The notes below the pieces were generated by a model. That model worked only from the letters and a program-made list of their open reading frames with translations, searched no databases and had not been told where the DNA came from. Below, piece after piece: positions 32,469 through 40,400 of a stretch of DNA of 64,000 bases. The DNA is from Pelomonas asaccharophilus_A (GTDB lineage: Bacteria; Pseudomonadota; Gammaproteobacteria; Burkholderiales; Burkholderiaceae_C), in assembly GCF_031458115.1 (NCBI RefSeq), contig NZ_JAVDXV010000009.1:1-64000 (forward strand), written 5' to 3'. Position numbers and translations under genes: made by a program. Numbering within the stretch: the stretch's first letter is position 1; the number at the start of each line of letters is the position of its first letter.

Positions 32469-32470
32469 GT

Positions 32471-33460
32471 CTATTTCAACCAGCCTTTGCGGCGGAAGTA
32501 GATGAAGGGCGCGGCCACCGACAGCAGCATCAGCACCAGCGCGAAGGGATAGCCCCATTCGGACGCCAGTTCCGGCATGTGCTGGAAGTTCATGCCATAG
32601 ATGGACGCGATCAGCGTGGGCGGCAGCAGCGCGACGCTGGCCACCGAGAAGATCTTGATGATCTTGTTCTGGTTGATGTTGATGAAGCCGACCGTGGCGT
32701 CCATCAGGAAGTTGATCTTGTCGAAAAGAAACGCCGTGTGGGAATCGAGTGAGTCGATGTCACGCAGGATCTGGCGCGATTCCTCAAACTGCTCGGCGTT
32801 CAGCATGCGGCTGCGCATCATGAAGCTGACCGCGCGGCGCGTGTCCATCACGTTGCGGCGGATGCGGCCGTTCAAGTCTTCCTCGCGGGCGATGGCCGAC
32901 AGCACTTCACCCGCCTCGGCGTCGGTCACGTCGCTCTTCAGCACGCGAGCGCTGACGGCCTCCAGCTTGTCGTAGATGCCCTCCAGCACGTCGGCCGAGT
33001 ACTCGGCGTCGGCGTCGTACAGCTTCAGCAGCACGTCCTTGGCGTCCTCGATCAACGCCGGAATGCGCCGCGCCCGCAGCCGCAGCAGCCGGAACACCGG
33101 CAAGTCCTCGTTGTGGATGGAGAACAGCACGTTGTTGAACAAGATGAAGGCCACGCGCACGTTGCGCGCCGACTTGCCTTCCTGCCCGTCGTCGCCCTCG
33201 ATGAGAAAGTCGGAGCGGATGTGCAACTCGCCGTTGTCTTCCTCGTAGAAGCGTGCCGACTCTTCCAGGTCTTCGTCGACGATGTCCTCGGGGATGGTCA
33301 GGCCGAAGCGGTCGCGTATCCAGCCCTTTTCCTCGGTGCTGGGGCTTTCCAGGTCGACCCATACCGGGCGCGACTGGGCCAGGTCTTCGGCGGTCTCGAT
33401 TTCTTCCTGGAACAGGCCGCCCTTCAGGCGCCCGTTATCCAGCGTGAACACATTCAGCAT
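32471..33460 (-). CDS. corA: Magnesium/cobalt transporter CorA
   Basis: This encodes 329 residues, the usual length. A large soluble N-terminal domain is followed by two C-terminal membrane helices, with the selectivity motif YGMNF at 288-292 and a basic end RRKGWLK. CorA forms a pentameric Mg2+ channel in the inner membrane. The long acidic N-terminal segment with FYEEDNGELHIRSDFL is typical. The start at 33460 opens the canonical MLNVFTLDNGRL. The gene diverges from hpf with a 407-nt gap. Confidence 0.93.
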   Translation of the reverse strand: MLNVFTLDNGRLKGGLFQEEIETAEDLAQSRPVWVDLESPSTEEKGWIRDRFGLTIPEDIVDEDLEESARFYEEDNGELHIRSDFLIEGDDGQEGKSARNVRVAFILFNNVLFSIHNEDLPVFRLLRLRARRIPALIEDAKDVLLKLYDADAEYSADVLEGIYDKLEAVSARVLKSDVTDAEAGEVLSAIAREEDLNGRIRRNVMDTRRAVSFMMRSRMLNAEQFEESRQILRDIDSLDSHTAFLFDKINFLMDATVGFININQNKIIKIFSVASVALLPPTLIASIYGMNFQHMPELASEWGYPFALVLMLLSVAAPFIYFRRKGWLK

Positions 33461-33867
33461 CCGTCGTCTTTCAGCGGCTTGTAGCGGGGACGACGGGAGC
33501 GCCGTCCGGGGTGGCGGGATTCAGGTCAACCGTCTCACTCCGGGCGGCTGCGCGGCCAGCGGCGCGCGCAACGGGAGCGGACGGTCACCGAGGGTGATCG
33601 CTGTCCAAGAAGTTCTCCGTAGGGGGGGATAGCCGAGGATTATTGCACCGCTGCAAGGTGTGAAAGAAGGCGCGAAAACGAGGCCCCGCAGCGCACAAAA
33701 CCTCACCGTCATCCTCTTGTCACGCCGCCCCTTCGCGCGCAAACTGGGCTCGTCGATTCCCCCACTCCCACCCAACTCCGCTACCTGAAATCCCCCTCCT
33801 CTTCTCCCCTCTCGTTCTCAGTTTTCTGGTTCCGTTTTCCCGACCCAACCCTCTGAAAGGAGGCTTT
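33461..33867. other. 407-nt interval between corA and hpf
   Basis: No convincing gene. The part next to hpf (about 33755-33860) is strongly pyrimidine-rich (runs of CCC, CTCC, TTCTC), followed by a strong AAAGGAGG ribosome-binding site. In many proteobacteria rpoN occupies this position. The interval must contain the promoters of corA and hpf, but no clear sigma-70 or sigma-54 boxes were identified. Confidence 0.4.
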
Positions 33868-34209
33868 ATGAATCTGACGATCAGTGGCCATCACCTCGAA
33901 GTCACGCCCGCTCTGCGCGAGTACGTACTCACCAAGCTGGACCGTGTGACCCGCCACTTCGACCAGGTCGTTGACATCAACGTCCTGCTGACCGTGGAAA
34001 AGCAAAAGGAGAAGGAGCGCCGGCAGCGAGCCGAAGTCACGCTGCACGTGAAGGGACGCGACATCTTCGTCGAGCAATCCCACGAAGACCTTTACGCCGC
34101 CATTGATCAACTGATGGACAAGCTGGACCGCCAGGTCTGCCGCCACAAGGACAAGGTCCAGGATCACCACCACGCCTCCGCCAAGCGCATGGAGGTTCCC
34201 GCCCGCTGA
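33868..34209 (+). CDS. hpf: Ribosome hibernation promoting factor (HPF/RaiA family)
   Basis: This 113-residue protein is of the short-HPF type. The N-terminal MNLTISGHHLEVTPALREYVLTKL, the RAEVTLHVKGRDIFVE strand and the EDLYAAIDQLMDKLDRQ helix match the family. It binds the small ribosomal subunit in stationary phase and promotes inactive ribosome dimers. It has a very strong AAAGGAGG ribosome-binding site. It heads the hpf-ptsN-hprK cluster, although a terminator separates it from ptsN. Confidence 0.95.
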   Translation: MNLTISGHHLEVTPALREYVLTKLDRVTRHFDQVVDINVLLTVEKQKEKERRQRAEVTLHVKGRDIFVEQSHEDLYAAIDQLMDKLDRQVCRHKDKVQDHHHASAKRMEVPAR

Positions 34210-34231
34210 AGCCCTTCGGCGCGCAAAAGTC

Positions 34232-34259
34232 AGGCGGCCGTCGGGCCGCCTTCTTTTTT
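34232..34259 (+). terminator. Intrinsic terminator after hpf
   Basis: AGGCGGCC (34232-34239), loop GTCG, GGCCGCCT (34244-34251) and a TTCTTTTTT tail. It lies 22 nt after the hpf stop and before ptsN, so ptsN likely has its own promoter or depends on read-through. Confidence 0.85.
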
Positions 34260-34462
34260 GCGATGCGCAATCGAGCCCGCGTGGCTGTTGCTGCAGTGCC
34301 GCAAAAGCACTCGTTCAGGGGCCGCAACACAGGTTTTGCACGCCTGCGGGATCAACCGATCTCCCCAAATCGGCGTGCAGTTCCATAATCTGAGGCCTTG
34401 ATGACCCAAACCGCCGGCCGCGGCCGCGCCCGATCGGCGCCCCCGAAGCCAGGCCTCCGACC

Positions 34463-34933
34463 ATGAATCGTCTCGCCGCCATCCTGCCCGCCGACAACGT
34501 GTTGGTGAATGTGGATGCGTCCAGCAAGAAACGCGCCTTCGAGCATGCAGGTCTGCTGTTCGAGAACCACCACCAGATGGCCCGGGCGCTGGTCACCGAC
34601 AACCTGTTCGCGCGCGAGCGCCTGGGCTCCACCGGCCTGGGGCATGGTGTCGCCATTCCGCACGGCCGCGTCAAAGGCCTGAAGAACCCGCTGGCCGCCG
34701 TGCTGCGACTGCAGCAGCCCATCGGCTTCGATGCGCCGGACGACGAACCCGTGGGCCTGCTGATCTTCCTGCTGGTGCCCGAGGCCGCGACGCAGCGCCA
34801 TCTGGAAATCCTGTCCGAGATCGCCGAGATGCTGTCGGACCGCGAACTGCGCGAGCAGCTGAAGACCGAGGCCGAGGCCGCCACGCTGCACAAGCTCATC
34901 TCGGCCTGGGAACCGCTGAAGTCCGTCGCCTGA
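34463..34933 (+). CDS. ptsN: Nitrogen-PTS EIIA component
   Basis: PtsN is the terminal phosphoacceptor of the nitrogen-related phosphotransferase system and controls potassium and nitrogen/carbon balance rather than sugar import. The 156-residue length is usual, and the phosphorylation site H67 lies in GHGVAIPHGRV. It precedes hprK by 69 nt, the standard betaproteobacterial pairing. Upstream, at about 34384, a CATAAT hexamer could be a -10 box. Confidence 0.95.
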   Translation: MNRLAAILPADNVLVNVDASSKKRAFEHAGLLFENHHQMARALVTDNLFARERLGSTGLGHGVAIPHGRVKGLKNPLAAVLRLQQPIGFDAPDDEPVGLLIFLLVPEAATQRHLEILSEIAEMLSDRELREQLKTEAEAATLHKLISAWEPLKSVA

Positions 34934-35002
34934 TGCGCCCCTGTTCGACGCTTCGCACAAACCCTTAGAAGCGGCCGCTGAGCCGCGCCGGACGGACACG
35001 AC

Positions 35003-35959
35003 TTGAAGCCCACCTCCATCAGCGCCGAGCGCCTATTCGAAGAACACCTCGAGGCGCTGCGCTGGGAGTGGATCGCCGGCCACGCCCACCCGGAGCGCCG
35101 CTTCGACGAGGCCGCCGTGCGCGACGCGCAGAGCGCCGCCGACCTGGTGGGCTACCTGAATTACATCCACCCATACCGAGTGCAGATCGTGGGTCGCCGC
35201 GAGGTGGCCTACCTGAGCCAGGAAACGACGGAGATCCAGGACCGCCGCATCTCGCGCATCGTCACGCTGGAGCCGCCCGTCATCATCGTGGCCGACGACT
35301 GCCAGCCGCCGGCGCGGCTGGTGGCCATGTGCGACCGCGCCGAGATCCCGCTGTTCCGCACCGCCGAGTCCGCCGGCCACGTCATCGACCTGGTGCGCGG
35401 CTACCTGTCGCAGCTGTTCGCCAACCGCACGACGCGCCACGGCGTGTTCATGGACATCCTGGGCCTGGGCGTGCTGCTGACCGGTGAGTCCGGCCTGGGC
35501 AAGAGCGAACTGGGGCTGGAGCTGATCTCGCGCGGCCACGGCCTGGTGGCCGACGACGCGGTGGACTTCTTCCGCATCGCCCAGACCGCCATCGAAGGCC
35601 GCTGCCCCGAGCTGCTGCTGAACCTGCTGGAGGTGCGCGGCATCGGCCTGCTGGACATCAAGGCCATCTTTGGCGAGACCGCCGTGCGCCGCAAGATGCG
35701 CCTGAAGCTCATCGTGCATCTGGTGCGCAAGGAGACGATGGAGCGCGACTTCGAGCGCCTGCCCTACGAGCCGCTGCACGAGGACGTGCTGGGCATGCCG
35801 GTGCGCAAGGTCGTCATCGCCGTGGACGCCGGCCGCAACCTGGCGGTGCTGGTGGAGGCCGCCGTGCGCAACACCATCCTGCAGCTGCGCGGCATCGACA
35901 CGTACAAGGAATTCGTCGAGCGCCACCAGCGCGCCATCGACAGCGGCGCCATCGACTGA
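35003..35959 (+). CDS. hprK: HPr kinase/phosphorylase
   Basis: This 318-residue bifunctional enzyme phosphorylates or dephosphorylates the seryl residue of HPr-like proteins. Walker A GESGLGKS is at 161-168 and the HprK signature LEVRGIGLLDI near 207-217. The N-terminal domain with NYIHPYRVQIVG is intact. The start is TTG at 35003, giving the canonical MKPTSISAERLFE and preceded by GGACGGA; no ATG fits. The stop overlaps the next gene's ATG by 1 nt (TGATG). Betaproteobacterial HprK usually acts with PtsN and related PTS proteins. Confidence 0.95.
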   Translation: MKPTSISAERLFEEHLEALRWEWIAGHAHPERRFDEAAVRDAQSAADLVGYLNYIHPYRVQIVGRREVAYLSQETTEIQDRRISRIVTLEPPVIIVADDCQPPARLVAMCDRAEIPLFRTAESAGHVIDLVRGYLSQLFANRTTRHGVFMDILGLGVLLTGESGLGKSELGLELISRGHGLVADDAVDFFRIAQTAIEGRCPELLLNLLEVRGIGLLDIKAIFGETAVRRKMRLKLIVHLVRKETMERDFERLPYEPLHEDVLGMPVRKVVIAVDAGRNLAVLVEAAVRNTILQLRGIDTYKEFVERHQRAIDSGAID

Positions 35960-37371
35960 TGCTGAACGGCCTGGTCGACATCGCCCACCTGCTGGTCCTG
36001 AACACGGACAGCTACAAGGCCAGCCACTGGCTGCAGTACCCGCCCGGCACGAGCCACGTCTTCAGCTACATCGAGGCGCGCGGCGGCAGCCTGCCGTACA
36101 CGGTGTTCTTCGGCCTGCAGGCGCTGCTGAAGGAGTACTTCAGCAAGCCGGTCACGGCCGACGACGTGGCGCTGGCCGACGAGGTCTGCACCGGGCACGG
36201 CGTGCCGTTCAACCGCGACGGCTGGCTTCACATCGTCCAGGCCCATGGCGGCCGGCTGCCGCTGCGCATACGCGCGGTGCCCGAGGGCACGGTGGTGCCG
36301 GTCAACCACGCGCTGGTCACCGTGGAGAACACCGATCCGGCCTGCGCCTGGCTGACCAGTTATGTCGAGACCGCGCTGCTGCGCGTCTGGTACCCGACCA
36401 CGGTGGCCACGCTGAGCCACGCGACGCGCCGCATCATCGGTGACGCGCTGCAGCGCAGCGGCGACCCCGCAGGCCTGCCCTTCAAACTGCACGACTTCGG
36501 CGCCCGCGGCGTGTCGTCGCTGGAGTCCGCCATGCTCGGCGGCATGGCCCATCTGGTGAACTTCCAGGGCACCGACACCATGACCGCGCTACTGGGCGCG
36601 CGGGCCTACTACGGCGAGCCCATGGCCGGCTTCTCCATCCCGGCGGCCGAGCACAGCACCATCACCGCCTGGGGCCGCGACGGCGAGTTGGACGCCTACC
36701 GCAACATGCTGCGCCAGTTCGGCAAGCCGGGCGCACTGCTGGCCGTCGTGTCCGACTCCTACGACCTGGACGCCGCCGTGTGCCGGCTGTGGGGCGATGC
36801 GCTGCGTGACGAGGTCATCGCCAGCGGCGCCACGGTCGTCATCCGCCCGGACAGCGGCGAGCCGACTGCCATCGTTCTGCGCACCGTGCAGTCGCTGGAC
36901 GCGAGCTTCGGCAGCGACGTCAACGCCAAGGGCTACAAGGTCTTGAAGCATGTGCGCGTCATCCAGGGCGACGGCATCACGCGCGAGTCCATCGCCAACA
37001 TCCTGGCGGCGCTGCTCGGCGCCGGCTATTCGGCGGACAACGTCGCCTTCGGCCAGGGCGGCGCGCTGCTGCAGCAGGTGAACCGCGACACGCTGGGCTT
37101 CGCGATGAAGGCGTCGGCGGCGCAGGTCGACGGTGCCTGGCGCGACGTCTTCAAGGCGCCCGTCACCGACCCCGCCAAGCGCAGCAAGGCCGGGCGCCTG
37201 ACGCTGCTGCAGCGCGACGGCGTGTACGCCACCATGCGCCTGGATGCCCCGGGCTATCACGAGGCGCGCGCCAGCGGTGCCGCCGAGGTGATGCGCACCG
37301 TCTACGAGGACGGCCGCCTGCTGGTGGACGACAGCTTCGCCGCGATACGCGCCCGAGCCGCTCAGGGCTGA
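35959..37371 (+). CDS. nadV: Nicotinamide phosphoribosyltransferase (NAMPT/NadV type)
   Basis: This encodes 470 residues. It resembles animal NAMPT and bacterial NadV more than PncB: LNTDSYKASHWLQYPPGTSH at the N-terminus, HDFGARGVSSLESA near 174-187, VSDSYDLDAA near 265, VIRPDSGEP near 294 and QGDGITRES followed by VAFGQGGALLQQVNRD. It should convert nicotinamide plus PRPP directly to NMN, giving a one-step nicotinamide salvage route to NAD. It starts within the hprK stop (TGATG), so the two are translationally coupled. It ends 1 nt from the convergent fur stop. Confidence 0.9.
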   Translation: MLNGLVDIAHLLVLNTDSYKASHWLQYPPGTSHVFSYIEARGGSLPYTVFFGLQALLKEYFSKPVTADDVALADEVCTGHGVPFNRDGWLHIVQAHGGRLPLRIRAVPEGTVVPVNHALVTVENTDPACAWLTSYVETALLRVWYPTTVATLSHATRRIIGDALQRSGDPAGLPFKLHDFGARGVSSLESAMLGGMAHLVNFQGTDTMTALLGARAYYGEPMAGFSIPAAEHSTITAWGRDGELDAYRNMLRQFGKPGALLAVVSDSYDLDAAVCRLWGDALRDEVIASGATVVIRPDSGEPTAIVLRTVQSLDASFGSDVNAKGYKVLKHVRVIQGDGITRESIANILAALLGAGYSADNVAFGQGGALLQQVNRDTLGFAMKASAAQVDGAWRDVFKAPVTDPAKRSKAGRLTLLQRDGVYATMRLDAPGYHEARASGAAEVMRTVYEDGRLLVDDSFAAIRARAAQG

Positions 37372-37372
37372 C

Positions 37373-37813
37373 TCAGCCCTTGTTCGGGCAGTCGGTCTTG
37401 ATGCAGGTGGCGTACAGCGCCAGCGAATGCTCCTGCAGCTTGAAGCCGCGCTCGCCGGCGATGCTGTGCTGGCGCTCCTCGATGCCCGGATCGAAGAACT
37501 CCTCGACCTTGCCGCAGTTCAGGCACACCAGATGGTCGTGGTGGTGGCCTTCATTCAGTTCGTAGACGGCCTTGCCGGTCTCGAAATGGTTGCGGCTCAG
37601 CAGGCCCGCCTGCTCGAACTGCTGCAACACGCGGTAGACCGTGGCCAGGCCGATGTCGGCCCCCTCGTTGAGCAGGGCCTTGTAGACATCCTCGGCCGTC
37701 ATGTGGCGCTGCTGGGCGCGCTGGAAGATCTCGAGGATCTTGATGCGCGGCAGCGTCGCCTTGAGGCCGCTGTTCTTGATGTCGCTGGTCTGGTTCTTGG
37801 AAGAAGAGGGCAT
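37373..37813 (-). CDS. fur: Ferric uptake regulator Fur
   Basis: This 146-residue iron-responsive repressor has the winged-helix N-terminus (LKATLPRIKILEIF, HMTAEDVYKALL, IGLATVYRVLQQFEQAGLL). Metal-binding histidines follow (EGHHHDHLVCLNCGKVEEF), and there are a C-x-x-C and a C-terminal CIKTDCPNKG. It is divergent from bamE (omlA), a gene order conserved across proteobacteria. An unusual Ser/Asn-rich leader MPSSSKNQTSDIKN precedes the domain. Expected to repress iron-uptake genes when loaded with Fe2+. Confidence 0.95.
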   Translation of the reverse strand: MPSSSKNQTSDIKNSGLKATLPRIKILEIFQRAQQRHMTAEDVYKALLNEGADIGLATVYRVLQQFEQAGLLSRNHFETGKAVYELNEGHHHDHLVCLNCGKVEEFFDPGIEERQHSIAGERGFKLQEHSLALYATCIKTDCPNKG

Positions 37814-37846
37814 GGCGGGTGGGCCGGAGCCTGGAAGGGGCCCCGC

Positions 37847-37852
37847 TAGAAT
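37847..37852 (+). promoter_or_regulatory. Candidate -10 box for bamE
   Basis: TAGAAT lies 63 nt before the bamE ATG in the fur-bamE divergent region and is followed by a GCGCG tract. No clear -35 box is seen, so this is a weak call. Confidence 0.3.
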
Positions 37853-37915
37853 CCGCGCGATCATAGCCAGCCGGGCCTCCGGCCGGTGCTTTTTCGTCCC
37901 TTCTGTCAGCCGCCC

Positions 37916-38488
37916 ATGCGTTCCCTGCTTGCCTCTCTCCCGCTGCTCGCGCTGCTTGGCGGCTGCTCCTATCTGCCCACCTGGGCCAAGCTGCCCTCCG
38001 TCACCGGCGACAAGGTGCTGGGCTTTGTCACGCCCTACCGCGTGGAAGTGGTGCAGGGCAATGTGCTGACCAAGGAAATGGTCGCCCGCGTCAAGCCCGG
38101 CATGCCCAGGGCCCAGGTCCGCGACCTGCTGGGCTCGCCGCTGCTGACCGACGTGTTCCATGAGTCGCGCTGGGACTACCCGTTCACGATCCGCCGCCAG
38201 GGCGCGCCCGAGCAGCACCGCCTGGTCATCGCCGAGTTCGACGGCGACAAGCTGAAGACGCTGACCGTGCCGGACGACCTGCCGACCGAGAACGAGTTCG
38301 TCGCCTCCATCAACACTTTCAAGCCGGACGGCAAGCAACCCAAGCTGGCGCTGACTGACGCCGAGCGCAGCGCGCTCCCGCCGCCCAAGAAGAGCGCCGA
38401 GGCCGCGCCCACGGCCGCCGCCGAAGGCCCGGCACCGGGCCGCACCTATCCGCCGCTGGACGCCGCGCCGGCCAAGACGGGTTCCTGA
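37916..38488 (+). CDS. bamE: Outer membrane assembly lipoprotein BamE (SmpA/OmlA)
   Basis: This 190-residue lipoprotein has a signal ending in LLGGC (lipobox) and the BamE fold: GNVLTKEMVARVKPGMPRAQV, then LLGSPLLTDVFHESRWDYPF. It is part of the BAM complex that inserts beta-barrel proteins. The C-terminus carries about 70 extra Pro/Ala-rich residues beyond the core, common in betaproteobacterial OmlA. The ATG at 37916 is chosen for the signal peptide. It overlaps dapB by 1 nt (TGATG). Confidence 0.93.
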   Translation: MRSLLASLPLLALLGGCSYLPTWAKLPSVTGDKVLGFVTPYRVEVVQGNVLTKEMVARVKPGMPRAQVRDLLGSPLLTDVFHESRWDYPFTIRRQGAPEQHRLVIAEFDGDKLKTLTVPDDLPTENEFVASINTFKPDGKQPKLALTDAERSALPPPKKSAEAAPTAAAEGPAPGRTYPPLDAAPAKTGS

Positions 38489-39228
38489 TGCTGAAGATCG
38501 CGATCACCGGCGCCTCCGGGCGCATGGGCAAGATGCTCATCGAGGCCGTTCAGGCCGCCGACGACTGCACGCTGCATGTCACGCTGGACAAGGGCGACGA
38601 CGTGCGAGCTGGCCTGGCCGGCGCCGACGTGCTGATCGACTTCACCCGCCCCGAGGCGACGCTGGAGCACCTGGCCATCTGCGCCGACCTGGGCGTGAAG
38701 GCCGTCGTCGGCACCACCGGCTTCGACGAGGCGCAGAAGGCGCAGCTCGCCCAACTGGCCGAGCGCACGGCCATCGTCTTCGCGCCCAACATGAGCGTGG
38801 GCGTCAACGTCGTGCTGAAGCTGCTGGACATGGCCGCCCGTGCGCTGAACGAAGGCTATGACATCGAGATCGTCGAGGCCCACCACCGCATGAAGGTGGA
38901 CGCGCCCAGCGGCACCGCGCTGCAGATGGGCCAGGTCGTCGCCGACGCGATCGGCCGCGACCTGAAGGCATGCGCCGTCTATGGCCGCGAAGGCGTCACC
39001 GGTGTGCGTGACCCGTCGACCATCGGTTTCGCGACCGTGCGCGGCGGCGACATCATCGGCGACCACACCGTGCTGTTCGCTGGCGTCGGCGAGCGCATCG
39101 AGGTCAGTCACAAGGCCACCAACCGCAGCATCTACGCCCAGGGCAGCCTGCGCTGCGCACGCTTCCTGGCGGGCGGCAAGACGACCGGCCTGTTCGGCAT
39201 GAACGACGTGCTGGGATTTACCGCATGA
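38488..39228 (+). CDS. dapB: 4-hydroxy-tetrahydrodipicolinate reductase
   Basis: This 246-residue enzyme of the diaminopimelate/lysine pathway has the nucleotide-binding ITGASGRMGK (6-15) and the catalytic signature EAHHRMKVDAPSGTA, with H132, H133 and K136. The length is at the short end of the family (E. coli about 270). Cytoplasmic, NAD(P)H dependent. Translationally coupled to bamE. The product feeds both lysine and peptidoglycan. Confidence 0.95.
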   Translation: MLKIAITGASGRMGKMLIEAVQAADDCTLHVTLDKGDDVRAGLAGADVLIDFTRPEATLEHLAICADLGVKAVVGTTGFDEAQKAQLAQLAERTAIVFAPNMSVGVNVVLKLLDMAARALNEGYDIEIVEAHHRMKVDAPSGTALQMGQVVADAIGRDLKACAVYGREGVTGVRDPSTIGFATVRGGDIIGDHTVLFAGVGERIEVSHKATNRSIYAQGSLRCARFLAGGKTTGLFGMNDVLGFTA

Positions 39229-39269
39229 ATGGGCGCGGGCAGGCCGAGCGCCGGGCCGCCCCAAGCCGG

Positions 39270-39316
39270 CCGGCATCCCCTCGGGGGATCGTCCGGCGTA
39301 CCCGCCGGACGAGGGG
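39270..39316. repeat. GC-rich palindromic intergenic repeat between dapB and exbB
   Basis: TCGTCCGGCG (39289-39298), loop TACC and CGCCGGACGA (39303-39312) form a perfect 10-bp hairpin. It is preceded by CCCCTCGGGG and followed by GGGG, so a larger fold is also possible. It has no T-tail. Similar palindromic repeats occur between genes in related Burkholderiales, from memory. Confidence 0.45.
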
Positions 39317-39321
39317 CTGAC

Positions 39322-39960
39322 ATGTACGCGGACTTCTGGGCCCAAAGCGACCTGGTCGGCCGCGCGGTCGCGCTGCTGCTGCTGGCCATGTCGGTCAGCG
39401 CCTGGGCGCTGATCCTGTGGAAGACTTGGCTGCTGCGCCGCGCGCGCAAGGGCCTGCAACGTGCAGTGCCGGCGTTCTGGTCCGCGGCCGGCGTGGCTGA
39501 AGGCCGCAGCGCGCTGCAGGGCTTCGACACTGAACAGCTGCTGCTGCCCTTGCTGGACGCCGCCACGGCCGAGACCCGCACGGCAACGCTGGAAGCGGCC
39601 GGCAAGCGTGAATCGCGCCTGACGCGCCGCCTGCGGGACGCGCTGCACCTCGTGCTGGCCAAGCTGCAGTTTGGCCAGGTGCTGCTGGCCTCCATCGGCG
39701 CCACGGCACCGTTCGTGGGTCTTTTCGGCACCGTCTGGGGCATCTACCACGCGCTGGTCGGCATCTCGGCGGCCGGCAACATCACCATCGAGAAGATCTC
39801 CGGCCCGGTGGGCGAGGCGCTGATCATGACGGCGGCGGGCCTGGCGGTCGCGATTCCCGCTGTGCTGGCCTACAACGTGTTCGGCAAGCTGGTGGCCGCC
39901 TGCGAGGCCGACCTCGAAGGCTTTGCGCACGACCTGCGCGAACTCCTCGATCAGGATTGA
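39322..39960 (+). CDS. exbB: MotA/TolQ/ExbB proton channel family protein
   Basis: This 212-residue inner-membrane protein has three helices and the family core LLASIGATAPFVGLFGTVWGIYHAL (split here as ASIGATAPFVG and LFGTVWGIYHAL, about 112-136), then GEALIMTAAGLAVAIPAVLAYN. It pairs with the ExbD gene starting 2 nt after its stop, forming a proton-driven motor. Whether it serves TonB, Tol-Pal or another partner is undecided; no tonB or tolA is adjacent. The frame extends upstream through the repeat but the ATG at 39322 fits the family start. Confidence 0.88.
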   Translation: MYADFWAQSDLVGRAVALLLLAMSVSAWALILWKTWLLRRARKGLQRAVPAFWSAAGVAEGRSALQGFDTEQLLLPLLDAATAETRTATLEAAGKRESRLTRRLRDALHLVLAKLQFGQVLLASIGATAPFVGLFGTVWGIYHALVGISAAGNITIEKISGPVGEALIMTAAGLAVAIPAVLAYNVFGKLVAACEADLEGFAHDLRELLDQD

Positions 39961-39962
39961 TC

Positions 39963-40388
39963 GTGGCATTCGGCCGCCTCGAAAAGCCCGAGGGCTCGCG
40001 GCCCATGAGCGACATCAACATGACGCCGCTGATCGACGTCATGCTGGTGCTGCTGGTCATCTTCATGATCACCGCGCCGCTGATGACCGCCTCGCTGCGG
40101 CTGGACCTGCCCAAGAGCGAGGCCGCGACGCCCAGCGACGCACCCAGTTCCATCGCGGTGGCCATCACGCCCGACGGCCAGCTGCACCTGGGTGACGAGG
40201 CCCTGTCCCCCGAGGCCTTCCAGAAGCGCATCACCGAGCTGGGCCGCGCCAACGCGCAGCTGGAGGTGCAGCTGCGCGCCGACCGCGCCGTGCCCTACGG
40301 CCAGGTGGCCGAACTGATCGGTTGGGTGCAAGCCGCCGGGCTGAACCGCATCGCCTTCGTCGCGCAGGCGGCCGCTTCGGCACCCTGA
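39963..40388 (+). CDS. exbD: Biopolymer transport protein ExbD/TolR
   Basis: This 141-residue protein has one N-terminal membrane helix and the conserved DINMTPLIDVMLVLLVIFM segment with the channel-lining Asp. The periplasmic part ends in the usual GLNRIAFVAQ. The start is GTG at 39963, preceded by CAGGA 6 nt upstream, giving VAFGRLEKPEG; TTG at 39957 is the alternative. The MBOAT gene follows after 12 nt. Confidence 0.9.
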   Translation: MAFGRLEKPEGSRPMSDINMTPLIDVMLVLLVIFMITAPLMTASLRLDLPKSEAATPSDAPSSIAVAITPDGQLHLGDEALSPEAFQKRITELGRANAQLEVQLRADRAVPYGQVAELIGWVQAAGLNRIAFVAQAAASAP

Positions 40389-40400
40389 GCCCGGCGACCG

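Larger units (their letters stand above)
31908..32470. other. 563-nt gene-poor interval between ferritin-like gene and corA
   Basis: Composition is lower in GC than the surroundings and no frame here looks coding. It contains a C/T-rich stretch of repeated CTCC units at 32279-32303, a strong hairpin at 32341-32367 and a GC-rich palindromic repeat at about 32430-32468. The promoter of the ferritin-like gene must lie near 31910-32050, but no clear -35/-10 pair was found. A non-coding RNA ending at the hairpin cannot be excluded. Confidence 0.4.
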
